Part shown: positions 51,317-59,955 of the stretch, piece by piece
How positions within the stretch are numbered: the stretch's first letter is position 1
How the letters are laid out: each line of letters starts with the position of its first letter
From: a bacterium
Lineage (GTDB): Bacteria > Planctomycetota > Planctomycetia > Pirellulales > Pirellulaceae
Direction of reading: 5' to 3'
DNA: 64,000 nt
Assembly: GCA_030430075.1 (NCBI GenBank)
Contig: JAUIGN010000015.1
Span: 78,611-142,610 of the forward strand
The notes under the pieces: model-generated
Databases searched by the model: none
The model's input: only the letters and a program-made list of their open reading frames with translations
Told to the model about the DNA's origin: nothing
Made by a program: the position numbers and the translations under genes

Positions 51317-53065
51317 ATGGCACACCGCGTTGGATCAACTCGTTACCGTTTTGGGGTGATGGTTGGGCTCCTCACAGGTGTCATTGCCACTTTCGCCGCC
51401 GCAAGTCCGGCCGCACCTCGCGATCAGGACAAGGGCGATGCGGCCATTCCGCAGGTCGCTTTCATCAACCAGGAGATCCGCAATCAGTGGCAGGAATACC
51501 AGATCAATCCTTCTCCGCCGGCCAGCGCGGGTGAATGGTGCCGCCGGGTTTACCTGGACGTGCTGGGAAGGATCCCCAGCGTGGAAGAGTTGGAGGAGTT
51601 CACTTCCAGCCGTGACGGCGACAAGAAGGCGAAGTTGGTCAGCAAGCTCCTCTACGACGAGAAGTATACAGAAGAGTACGCTCGCAATTGGACCACTATC
51701 TGGACCAACATTTTGATTGGCCGCAGCGGCGGCAGCGAGCGGAATTCGCTGACCAGTCGTGAAGGGATGCAGAAGTACCTTCGCGACTCGTTTGCCCGCA
51801 ACAAGCCGTATGACCGGATGGTTTACGAACTGGTCACCGCGAAGGGAAGCAATCGGCCCGGCACCGACAATTTCAACGGCGCGGTCAACTTCCTGGCGAT
51901 GAAGGTCAATGAGGAGAATGCCACGCTGGCGACTGCGGCGACCGCCAAGATCTTCATGGGTCTGCAGGTGCAGTGCACCCAGTGTCACAACCACCCGTTC
52001 AACGAGTGGAAGCAGCAGAAATTCTGGGAGTTTAACGCCTTCTTTCGGCAATCGCGGGCGTTGCGCCGCTATGCCGAAGGGACGCGCGATGTGATTGGGG
52101 CGGAGTTGGTCAACCAGGACTTTTCCGGAGAAGGCAACGACGCGTCCGACGCGGAGATCTACTACGAACTACGAAACGGGCTGCTCAAGGTTGCCTACCC
52201 GGTGTTCGTTGACGGCACCAAGATCGAGCGTAGCGGCTATGTGCAGGAGGTCGATCGTCGCGACGAACTGGGCAAGCTGATGCTGCAGTCCGAATACATC
52301 GACAAGATGATCGTCAACCGCTACTGGGCTCATTTCCTGGGCTACGGCTTTACCAAGCCGATTGACGATATGGGCCCCCACAATCCGCCCACGCACCCCG
52401 CCCTGGTCGATTATCTGGGCGAGGAGATTCGTAAGAACAGCTACAACCTCAAAGAGCTGATCCGCTGGATCACGCTGAGCCAACCCTACTCGCTGTCCAG
52501 CAAGATCAACTCATCCAATGAGAAGGACGACCCGCTGCTCGGCGAGCTGCCCAAGTTCAGCCACTTCTACCTCCGCCAGATGCGGGCGGAAGAGCTCTAC
52601 GAGTCCTTGATGGTGGCCACGAAGGCCGAGGAGACGGGGGGCGGCAGTTACGAGGATCAGGAGCGTGCGAAGGCGCAATGGTTGAGCCAGTTTGTGCTCG
52701 CCTTCGGCAACGACGAAGGCGACGAGACGACCACCTTTAACGGCACGATCCCGCAAGCCCTCATGATGTTCAACGGAGACATGGTGCGCCGGGCAACGGG
52801 CTCGGATCGGGGCAGCTTCCTCTGGGAAGTGGCTCATGACGCGAATATGCCGGCGAAGAAGAAGATCGAGTTTCTCTTCAAGTCCGGGTTGGCTCGCAAG
52901 CCGACCTCCGCCGAACTGGGTATCGCCCAGAAACTGATGATGGCCCGCTTGAACGACCAGGGCCCGAACAACAAGAAGCCGGACCTCACCAAGGCGGGCA
53001 TCGCCGCATTGCAGGATGTCTGGTGGGCCGTTCTCAACAGCAACGAATTCATCATCAACCATTGA
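51317..53065 (+). CDS. DUF1549/DUF1553 exported protein with one CxxCH
   Basis: A 582-residue protein with an N-terminal hydrophobic signal (about residues 9-30). The DUF1549 part is shown by WCRRVYLDVLGRIPSVEELE, YARNWTTIWTNILIGR and the haem-like CTQCH near 220 (QCHNHPFNEW). The DUF1553 part is shown by NRYWAHFLGYGFTKPIDDMG, HNPPTHPALVDYL and FHLRQMR-type helices. These planctomycete proteins occur next to DUF1501 genes, as here. They are thought to act in periplasmic polysaccharide or sulfate-ester metabolism, though no activity is proven. GGGAG lies upstream of the ATG. Confidence 0.93.
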   Translation: MAHRVGSTRYRFGVMVGLLTGVIATFAAASPAAPRDQDKGDAAIPQVAFINQEIRNQWQEYQINPSPPASAGEWCRRVYLDVLGRIPSVEELEEFTSSRDGDKKAKLVSKLLYDEKYTEEYARNWTTIWTNILIGRSGGSERNSLTSREGMQKYLRDSFARNKPYDRMVYELVTAKGSNRPGTDNFNGAVNFLAMKVNEENATLATAATAKIFMGLQVQCTQCHNHPFNEWKQQKFWEFNAFFRQSRALRRYAEGTRDVIGAELVNQDFSGEGNDASDAEIYYELRNGLLKVAYPVFVDGTKIERSGYVQEVDRRDELGKLMLQSEYIDKMIVNRYWAHFLGYGFTKPIDDMGPHNPPTHPALVDYLGEEIRKNSYNLKELIRWITLSQPYSLSSKINSSNEKDDPLLGELPKFSHFYLRQMRAEELYESLMVATKAEETGGGSYEDQERAKAQWLSQFVLAFGNDEGDETTTFNGTIPQALMMFNGDMVRRATGSDRGSFLWEVAHDANMPAKKKIEFLFKSGLARKPTSAELGIAQKLMMARLNDQGPNNKKPDLTKAGIAALQDVWWAVLNSNEFIINH

Positions 53066-53150
53066 TTTGCTTGCGTCTTGATCGCGGGCAACTGATCCAA
53101 ACACGTCATTAACGGCCGCCGCGGCGGCGAACAACACTGGAGATCCAAAG

Positions 53151-54413
53151 ATGGCAATTCCCCAAGGCATGAATCGACGTCACTTTATGTCGCACCTGGC
53201 GGGCGCTTCGGCGATGACGGTTCCCGCGTTGACCTTTGGCAATGCAATTCGTGCCAACGCGCAGGAACTGAAGCGCAACCGCAAGTCGGCCATCATGCTG
53301 TGGATGAGTGGCGGGCCATCGACGATGGACCTCTGGGACCTGAAACCGGGCGCCAACACGGGCGGGCCGTTCCGGCCGATTTCGACCAGCGGTGATGTGC
53401 AGATCAGCGAACACCTGCCGATGACCGCCAAGGTCATGGACAAGCTGGCGATCATTCGCTCGATGAGCACCCGCGAGGCGGACCACGGACGCGGACGGTA
53501 CTACATGCACACCGGCTACGTCCCGAACCCCAATATCGAGCATCCCAGCTACGGTGCGGTGATTTCCCATGAGACGATCGATCAACGTCCGGAACTGGAG
53601 ATTCCACCGTTCGTCTCGGTCGGCGGCGGCAGCGTCGGACCCGGGTTCCTGGGGATGGCTTGGGCCCCGTTCACGGTGAACAGCAACGGCCAGATCCGCA
53701 ACATGAACATGGGCATGGACCAGCGACGCCTGATGCAGCGGATGGCGGCGTTGGACATGATCGAGTCCGGCTTCATCAAGCAGAACCGGGGCAGCGCGGC
53801 GGCCGACCATGAGAAGATCTTGAAGAAGACCTTGAACCTGATGACCAGCGAACAGATGCGCGGCTTCCGGGTCAATGAAGAACCGGCCGACGTGCTCGAA
53901 CGCTACGGCGACAACAACTTCGGCAAGGGCTGCCTGATGGCCCGGCGGCTCGTCGAAACGGGCGTCCCGTTTATTGAAGTCGACCTAGGCGGCTGGGACA
54001 TGCATCAGAACATCTTCACCACCCTGGCGGACCAGCGGTTGCCGGTCCTCGATCGTGCCATGAGCGCGTTGGTGGAAGATCTCGACCAGCGAGGTTTGCT
54101 GGAAGACACGGCCATCATGTGGATGGGCGAATTCAGCCGGACGCCGCGGATTAACGGTAATACCGGACGCGATCACTGGGCCCGGTCCTGGAGTGTCGTC
54201 GTCGGCGGCGCCGGGATGAACGGCGGAATCGCGGTCGGCAACACCAATTCCGATGGAACGAAGGTCGAAACCGAACCCTACACGTCGCAAGACGTGATGG
54301 CCAGCATCTGCAAAGCTTTGGGGATCTCGCTGGACACCACGTTCACCAGCAACAACGGACGTCCGATGAAAATCGCCAATTCCGGCAAAGTGATCAAAGA
54401 ACTGTTCGCCTGA
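53151..54413 (+). CDS. DUF1501 protein, partner of the 51317 gene
   Basis: A 420-residue exported protein with an NRRHFMSHLAGASA twin-arginine-like start (residues 8-21). The sulfatase/phosphatase-like DUF1501 body is shown by MLWMSGGPSTMDLWDLKPG, DHGRGRYYMHTGY, GEFSRTPRIN and TGRDHWARSW. It follows the DUF1549 gene by 85 bases, with GGAG before the ATG, and is ended by a strong terminator at 54445-54475. This is the standard planctomycete DUF1549-DUF1501 pair. The specific activity is unknown. Confidence 0.93.
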   Translation: MAIPQGMNRRHFMSHLAGASAMTVPALTFGNAIRANAQELKRNRKSAIMLWMSGGPSTMDLWDLKPGANTGGPFRPISTSGDVQISEHLPMTAKVMDKLAIIRSMSTREADHGRGRYYMHTGYVPNPNIEHPSYGAVISHETIDQRPELEIPPFVSVGGGSVGPGFLGMAWAPFTVNSNGQIRNMNMGMDQRRLMQRMAALDMIESGFIKQNRGSAAADHEKILKKTLNLMTSEQMRGFRVNEEPADVLERYGDNNFGKGCLMARRLVETGVPFIEVDLGGWDMHQNIFTTLADQRLPVLDRAMSALVEDLDQRGLLEDTAIMWMGEFSRTPRINGNTGRDHWARSWSVVVGGAGMNGGIAVGNTNSDGTKVETEPYTSQDVMASICKALGISLDTTFTSNNGRPMKIANSGKVIKELFA

Positions 54414-54444
54414 TCGGCACCCGTCAGCGCGGCGAACGGCATGA

Positions 54445-54475
54445 AACGGACCGGGACTTCCCGGTTCGTTTTTTT
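54445..54475 (+). terminator. Rho-independent terminator of the DUF1549-DUF1501 operon
   Basis: AACGGACCGGG and CCCGGTTCGTT pair over 11 positions (one G-T) around ACTT, followed by five more T. It starts 31 bases after the DUF1501 stop. This is the clearest intrinsic terminator in the window. Confidence 0.88.
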
Positions 54476-54789
54476 GTAGGCAACCACTTCGGAGGGCCGA
54501 TGGACGCCCGGCCGGCGCCGCAGAGAAGTTCCGCGACGCGAGCCCGAACCGGGTCGGATTGCCGCCTCCGCTCGGCGGCGACGCTCGTGGGGCAGGCCGG
54601 TTTCGACGTGTTGTTCGCCGCGGAACGTTACAATGAAGGAGGCGAAGTTGCCCCGAGCGAAAAGTTGCCCCGAGCGAACGGTTCGACCGCCGACCCGGGA
54701 GATGCGGAGTTGCGGATCGGCCGATTTTCGCCGCGGTACGTGAGTTCTTTCGAGTACTTTTCTCATCCCCTTGCGTTGTAGCGATAGGC
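54476..54789. other. upstream region of the ECF sigma gene
   Basis: About 310 bases with no gene. It contains a 17-base direct tandem repeat at 54644-54677 (AAGTTGCCCCGAGCGA core) and GTTACAAT at 54627-54634, which could be a -10 element without a clear -35. Confidence 0.4.
54644..54677 (+). repeat. 17-base direct tandem repeat upstream of the ECF sigma gene
   Basis: GAAGTTGCCCCGAGCGA then AAAGTTGCCCCGAGCGA, abutting. Its position, 110 bases before the sigma factor start, would suit a regulator or sigma -35-type element; this is only a suggestion. Confidence 0.5.
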
Positions 54790-55311
54790 ATGGAATCGGC
54801 ACCCGTTCCGGACACCACTGGCTTCGATCCTGTCCAACTCGTGACAGAACATCAGGCGGGTGTGTGGCGCTACTTGCGGGCACTTGGCTGCGACCCTGCC
54901 TTGGCGGAAGATTTAACGCAGGAGACCTTCCTGGCCGTATTTCAGCGCCCGTTTCACGATTACAACCGATCGGCGACCGCCTCCTACCTGCGGCGGACAG
55001 CCCACAACCTGTTCATCTCGATGCAGCGGCGGGCAGGCAAGGTGACCGCCGTGGAGGATGTGGAAACCTTGGACCGATCGTGGCACCAGTGGGCGGCGGA
55101 AGACAACGGCGAAGCAGCCTTGGCGGCCCTTCGCGAATGTCTGGGAGGCCTTTCCCAACGTGCACGGCGGGCCCTCCAGTTGAGATTTCGAGACCGAGAA
55201 ACACGAGCCCGCATTGCGGCCGACCTGCAGATTACCGAACACGGCGCCAAGAACCTGATGCAGCGCGCCAAACAGCGACTGCGTTCCTGTATCGAAAGTA
55301 AGTTGCGATGA
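54790..55311 (+). CDS. ECF-family RNA polymerase sigma factor
   Basis: A 173-residue sigma-70-family factor with region 2 (WRYLRALGCDPALAEDLTQE, FLAVFQRP) and region 4 (ALQLRFRDRETRARIAADL, then AKNLMQRAKQRLR). Regions 1 and 3 are missing, as in extracytoplasmic-function sigmas. The stop overlaps the next gene by four bases (ATGA), and that gene has an anti-sigma-like N-terminus. The target regulon cannot be read from the sequence. The ATG at 54790 follows GCGATAGG, a weak ribosome site. Confidence 0.93.
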   Translation: MESAPVPDTTGFDPVQLVTEHQAGVWRYLRALGCDPALAEDLTQETFLAVFQRPFHDYNRSATASYLRRTAHNLFISMQRRAGKVTAVEDVETLDRSWHQWAAEDNGEAALAALRECLGGLSQRARRALQLRFRDRETRARIAADLQITEHGAKNLMQRAKQRLRSCIESKLR

Positions 55312-57464
55312 GCGACGAACGTGATCCGATCCTCGACGCCTGCCTGGAGGAAGTTCTGGGTGGTACAACGCCACCGGACCTGACGCCCCGGATCATGCAG
55401 GCCTGGTCGATGCTTCCGCCGGCGCTACCGCCGGATGGGCCGGCTGCGCCTCCCGTTCAGGGCAACGGGTCAAGCCGACCGCCCGGGGCCGGCCCGGAGC
55501 AGCACGAACTCGCTGCAGCGTCCGCCAGCCCGCATCCGGTACAGGTCGCAACGACGGCGAGGTCGGCCGCCAAGAGACGCGCTTCCTCGCGCCGAACACG
55601 ACGCTGGTGGACCACCGCGGCCGCCATCGCCGGCCTGGCCCTGGCGGCGATCGGGATTCGGTTCGCGTGGCAAGCTGATGCCGGGCCCGGCATCGCGCCG
55701 CCGAACCAGCTCACGCAAGGCTCGACGACGCCGTCGGTGGATCAGCAGCAGCCGGCACCTTCCCCGTCCGTTCCGCCGTCCGGCAACGATCTTGTCGAAC
55801 GTCTTGACGTGTCGGACCGGCCGACCCGCTCGCCGGAAGTGATCACGCCTGATTTTGCGCCGCGTCCTCCATTCGGTGGCGAACCTGTCCCAGGGCCGCT
55901 CGAGTCGCTTGTCGATACGCAGCCAGTCGGCCCGCCGCTGGAAGGCAAGGCCGTGGTCGCCGCCATTGACGCGGCGATCCGGAAAGGGTGGCAGGATCAT
56001 GAGATCACGCCAGCCCCGGCTGCCGGTGATGAAGAATTCGCCGTCCGCTTGTACGAACGGCTCCTTGGGCGGCAGCCCACAGCGAAGGAACTCGAACCAT
56101 TCCTCGTCTCGCGGAACAAGGACAAGCGGGCCAGCCTGGTCGACGAGCTACTCACACGGGAAGAGAACGTGATTGAGTTTGCGCGCCACTGGGCCGGTCT
56201 GTGGGCCGATGGCTTGCTTGGCCGCGAGAAAACCGTGGCGGCCAACCAGGCCAGTCGCGAGGGGTTGGAACAGTACCTCCGGCGAGCGATCCAACAGGCC
56301 AGGCCCTGGGATCAAGTCTCCGCCGATTTGATCACCGCAACGGGCGCCGGCCGGATCGGCGCGGAGCAGTACAACGGAGCGGCCAACTTCTTGCTCGCGC
56401 ATTACGACCTCCAGGCTACCCGCGCGACGTCGCAGGTGGCACGCGCCTTTCTGGGTCAGCGAGTTCAGTGTGCCCAATGCCACGACCATCCGGACGATCC
56501 GGCCCTCGCCCAAGAGCGTTTTTGGGAGCTGAATACCTTCCTCCGGCAACTGGATGTGCGCCGCAGCGAAGGTCCCGGTGACGCGCCGCTTCTGACCAGC
56601 CGCGACTTTCTCGGTGATGGCGGTGGCGACGGAGCGAACGCGGAGGTCTTTTACGAAACCCCCAGCGGTGCGATCAAAGTCGCCTACCCCAACCTCCCGG
56701 GCGTGGACGGTCTTCCCCGCAGTGGCGTCCTGGATGAATTCGATCGCCGAGCCGGCCTGGCGCGATACATTACCAGTCGCCGGGATTTTCGTCGCGCGAT
56801 CGTGAACCGTGCCTGGGCCGGCGTCTTTGGGTACGGCTTCTCGTCACCGATCGACGACTTGGGCCCCCACAATCCGCCTTCCCATCCCGAACTGCTGAAC
56901 ACGCTGGCCGATCAGTTTGCCGCGCATGACTACGATCTCCGCACGCTGGTCCGATGGATCGTGTCGAGCGAGTCGTTTCAGTTGGGCAGCGGTGCGGCGA
57001 ATGCGCTGGCGGACGCTCCGGAACGAGGCGGCGCCGCCTGGTTCAGTCGAAATTATCCAGCAGCGACAGCGGGTCCTTCGGCGCGGGAATCCTTGCTGGC
57101 GATGGCGCAGGCGGTGTCCGAGGGCAAAACCGAACTGGGAATTGGCACCACCGCCAACGTCAAGCCAGCGTTTCCCGCGCCAGGCCGCTTGAGCCCCGGT
57201 GACAAAGTCAAGCCGCCGCTGACGATCGCCTCGCCCACGGCCGGCCAACCGGGGAATCTCATTCCGGCGCAGGTCCAGCGAATTCTGGCGGGAACGATGG
57301 ACGCTGAACAGAAGCTAGACCATCTGTTCTTGATCTCTTTGCAGCGATCGCCGACCCGGCGCGAACGGGCCTTGGTCAGACAGATCGCAGGAAACACGGA
57401 CATCCTCGATCGTGACGCCTTGCTGCGCGTCTGGTGGGCACTGGATCGCATCGACGTTTGGTAG
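55308..57464 (+). CDS. anti-sigma-like N-terminus fused through one membrane span to DUF1549/DUF1553
   Basis: A 718-residue protein. Residues 1-35 (ILDACLEEVLGGTTPPDLTP) resemble the cytoplasmic segment found in planctomycete proteins paired with ECF sigmas. A Pro/Ala-rich linker leads to a single membrane span at about 100-121 (AIAGLALAAIGIRFAW). Outside is a DUF1549 domain with CAQCH near 387, then DUF1553 (NRAWAGVFGYGFSSPIDDLG). This joins a probable sigma-binding tail to a periplasmic haem-like DUF1549 module, so the protein could sense a periplasmic signal and control the sigma overlapping its start. No zinc-type anti-sigma HxxxCxxC motif is seen. Confidence 0.85.
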   Translation: MSDERDPILDACLEEVLGGTTPPDLTPRIMQAWSMLPPALPPDGPAAPPVQGNGSSRPPGAGPEQHELAAASASPHPVQVATTARSAAKRRASSRRTRRWWTTAAAIAGLALAAIGIRFAWQADAGPGIAPPNQLTQGSTTPSVDQQQPAPSPSVPPSGNDLVERLDVSDRPTRSPEVITPDFAPRPPFGGEPVPGPLESLVDTQPVGPPLEGKAVVAAIDAAIRKGWQDHEITPAPAAGDEEFAVRLYERLLGRQPTAKELEPFLVSRNKDKRASLVDELLTREENVIEFARHWAGLWADGLLGREKTVAANQASREGLEQYLRRAIQQARPWDQVSADLITATGAGRIGAEQYNGAANFLLAHYDLQATRATSQVARAFLGQRVQCAQCHDHPDDPALAQERFWELNTFLRQLDVRRSEGPGDAPLLTSRDFLGDGGGDGANAEVFYETPSGAIKVAYPNLPGVDGLPRSGVLDEFDRRAGLARYITSRRDFRRAIVNRAWAGVFGYGFSSPIDDLGPHNPPSHPELLNTLADQFAAHDYDLRTLVRWIVSSESFQLGSGAANALADAPERGGAAWFSRNYPAATAGPSARESLLAMAQAVSEGKTELGIGTTANVKPAFPAPGRLSPGDKVKPPLTIASPTAGQPGNLIPAQVQRILAGTMDAEQKLDHLFLISLQRSPTRRERALVRQIAGNTDILDRDALLRVWWALDRIDVW

Positions 57465-57828
57465 GTTGCTCGGTGAATCCCACCATGCGTTCCGCGCAAC
57501 GTGTCCCCGCTCGATCCGCGAAAGCCAACGCGCGCTGAGACGATCCGGGCAGCATCAAGTTGCTTGGCCCGGACCATTCATCAGCCGTTGGGCGTCAGCC
57601 CCGGTTGCGTCGAAAGCCGGGGAAACCGTGCGCGCGTTCCGGCTGATGGGCGCGCTGCTTTGGGCAAGCTTACCGCAAACAACGACGAAACCGCGACTTG
57701 CACCGCATGGTTGTTCGCTCATCGATAATCCGAGCAAGCCGTCAAATCTAGGCGAACAAACTCGCGCGAACCGGCGAGGCGTCTTCCCGCGTTGCCGCCT
57801 CGGCAAACCGGTCACCCTCGGCAACCGT
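57465..57828. other. convergent intergenic region with repeat B
   Basis: About 360 bases between convergent genes. It holds repeat B at 57566-57608 and a dyad CCCCGG...CCGGGG (57599-57622). No credible gene. Confidence 0.5.
57566..57608 (+). repeat. dispersed repeat B
   Basis: GGCCCGGACCATTCATCAGC, then CGTTGGGCGTCAGCCCCGG, close to the family consensus in plus orientation. A partial inverse copy (GGCTGATGGGCG) lies 40 bases on. Confidence 0.7.
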
Positions 57829-58665
57829 TCACCGCCCAGGTGGCGATTTCGGGGCAAACGGGACCGGCTCGATGGCGGTCAGCGTCTCATCGTCGTCGCG
57901 GCCAAAGAACATCATGTGCTGCCAGGGGAGTTTGTTGAACTCCTTGACCAGCTTGAAGCCATTGGCAGGCATCTCCTTCATGATCTGCGCCTTGGTCATC
58001 TTGTGCAGCGGTTTGATGGGGACGGTCGGGTCCTCAGCCCGATATTCCAGCAACACAACCATCCCACCGGGGGCCAGCGAATTCCGCATGCCGGCCAGCA
58101 TCTGGACCGGATGTGAGAATTCGTGGTAGACATCCACGCAGAGAATCAAATCGACTTTGCCGACTGGCAGACGGGGGTCGTGAAGCTTGCCCAAAATGGA
58201 CGTGTAATTGGTCACGTCAAGCTTCGCGGCCCGCTGGGAAAGAAACTTGAGCATCTCCGGCTGGATGTCGACACATAGCACGTTTCCTTCCGGCCCGACC
58301 ATTTTGGCGATCTGCAGCGCGTAGAAGCCATTGCCGCAGCCCATGTCGCAGACGGTCATCCCCGGCTTCACTCCCAGATTCGCCAGCATCAGCGAACAGC
58401 GTTCTTCATTTTCGCGATTGTCGCGAATCAGCCATTCGGCGCCGAAGTAATGCATCGTACGAGCAATCCGGCGGCCTTGATAAACCTGCAGCGGCGGGGG
58501 GACGTCATCGTTCGGGGAGTCCGCCTGGTTGCCGGCCTGGTCGCGGACCGGTGCCTGAGCCCGAACGTCAAGCGTGCTCGCCGCCCACCCGCCTGCCAGC
58601 AGCGCAACGATGGCGATGCGGACCACGATCTTCATCGGGTACCGAGAGAATTCGAGGTCGATCAC
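57829..58665 (-). CDS. SAM-dependent methyltransferase with N-terminal signal/anchor
   Basis: A 278-residue class I methyltransferase-like protein. Motif I is VCDMGCGNGFYALQI (about 103-117), then VDIQPEM and LILCVDVYHEFSHP. The N-terminus (VVRIAIVALLAGGWAAST, about 13-30, then VRAQAP) is a signal peptide or anchor, odd for an enzyme needing cytoplasmic SAM. The start is GTG at 58665 because AAGGAG lies six bases upstream; an ATG at 58635 lacks a ribosome site. The substrate is unknown. If the signal is cleaved, the domain would be periplasmic and perhaps inactive or using another ligand. Confidence 0.82.
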   Translation of the reverse strand: MIDLEFSRYPMKIVVRIAIVALLAGGWAASTLDVRAQAPVRDQAGNQADSPNDDVPPPLQVYQGRRIARTMHYFGAEWLIRDNRENEERCSLMLANLGVKPGMTVCDMGCGNGFYALQIAKMVGPEGNVLCVDIQPEMLKFLSQRAAKLDVTNYTSILGKLHDPRLPVGKVDLILCVDVYHEFSHPVQMLAGMRNSLAPGGMVVLLEYRAEDPTVPIKPLHKMTKAQIMKEMPANGFKLVKEFNKLPWQHMMFFGRDDDETLTAIEPVPFAPKSPPGR

Positions 58666-58857
58666 GGAACGCTCCTTAGTTGACGGGGGATCCTGGATGA
58701 CGATGCTACGTCATTGTCGACCGTACGGCAGCCGCATCTCGTCCGACACGCGGCGGTCGCCGGCCGGTTGCGTTATTATCTGCCGATCTCATGGTAAAGC
58801 AATGTGAGGACCGCTGCCTTCCGGGCATCGCCCGGCCGCGAAATGCCCAGCGTTGGC

Positions 58858-59760
58858 TCAGCCAGCCGGGGTCGGCGAAACGCTCGCTCGCAGGAATTGA
58901 TCGACCAATGGGACAATTCGCTCGTGCGCATCTTCCACAACATAATGCCCGGCGTCCTCGAGCCGACACACCTCGGCGTGCGGAAAAACTTGTTCGAATC
59001 GTTGCAGACATTCGGGTGTGAAGCACCAATCGCGCATCCCCCAGATCAGCTGCACCGGGCGATCGCCGAGCGTCGGCAGACCGGACTCGATATCGGCCAG
59101 GGTTTGCCAGGTCGGATGGCGGCGAGTCATCGGGATGTCTCGCACAAAGCGGTCGATGGCAACCCGGTGGGCCCACGAATCGTACGGTGCCAGCAGTCCC
59201 TGGCATACGGCGGGCGTCATCCGCTCCGGCTTTTCAACCGCCATCCGCAGGGCGGCGCGGGCGAACAGGTTGAGGCCTCGCATGGCGAGCCGGCCTGCAA
59301 TGGGAGTCCGGCAAACGCGAATCCGCAACGGGATAAAAGGGGGAGGAAATGCGCCCGTGTTGAACAACACGATCCGCCCCACTCGCTCCGGTTGCCTGAG
59401 TGCCGCGCCGAGTGCAATGGCACCGCCCCAGTCGTGGGCCAACAGGGTGATGTCCCGCAAGTCCAAGTGTTCGATGAGCGCTTCCAGGTTCGCCACGTGC
59501 TGGGCCAGCGTGTACGCATACTGCTGCGGCTTGTCGCTCAGTCCGCAACCGATATGGTCGACGGCAACGGTCCGAAAACGGTCGCGAAAAGCGGAAATCA
59601 AGTGGCGCCAGTAGAACGACCAGGTGGGATTCCCGTGCACCATCAACAACGGTGCACCCAGCCCCTCGTCGACGTAGTGGTACTGCTGACCGTCGCAGTC
59701 GAAGAAATGCGAGTCGAACGGGTAAAGGCTCTTCCAATCGGCGTCGGACGGCGTTCTCAT
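58858..59760 (-). CDS. haloalkane-dehalogenase-like alpha/beta hydrolase (OleB-like)
   Basis: A 300-residue hydrolase. HGNPTWSFYWR (42-52) carries the oxyanion Asn44. The nucleophile is Asp110 in LLAHDWGG, with Trp111. The catalytic His lies in EDAGHYVVEDA. Asp as nucleophile and the IGCGLSDKP loop are typical of haloalkane dehalogenases and of OleB, the beta-lactone decarboxylase of long-chain olefin synthesis; FNTGAFPPPFIPLRIRVCR recalls OleB. No oleA, oleC or oleD lies nearby, so the pathway assignment is weak. The ATG at 59760 is chosen; the frame is open much further upstream without homology. Confidence 0.85.
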   Translation of the reverse strand: MRTPSDADWKSLYPFDSHFFDCDGQQYHYVDEGLGAPLLMVHGNPTWSFYWRHLISAFRDRFRTVAVDHIGCGLSDKPQQYAYTLAQHVANLEALIEHLDLRDITLLAHDWGGAIALGAALRQPERVGRIVLFNTGAFPPPFIPLRIRVCRTPIAGRLAMRGLNLFARAALRMAVEKPERMTPAVCQGLLAPYDSWAHRVAIDRFVRDIPMTRRHPTWQTLADIESGLPTLGDRPVQLIWGMRDWCFTPECLQRFEQVFPHAEVCRLEDAGHYVVEDAHERIVPLVDQFLRASVSPTPAG

Positions 59761-59955
59761 CCCTGAAATATATCGGCTACGTCCGAGATTCGGTAGCCAC
59801 CGCGGTGCCGGGCAACAGCCGATGAACGCTTCCGCCGACCGACCCGAAATCCTGCCTGCCGACTCGCGGCGGCAGGCGCGGTGCGGTTGGTACCGCGCTT
59901 CCGGGAACGCCGTGTGCCCGATCATCACGCACGGCGCGACCCGCCGGCGTGCTGC

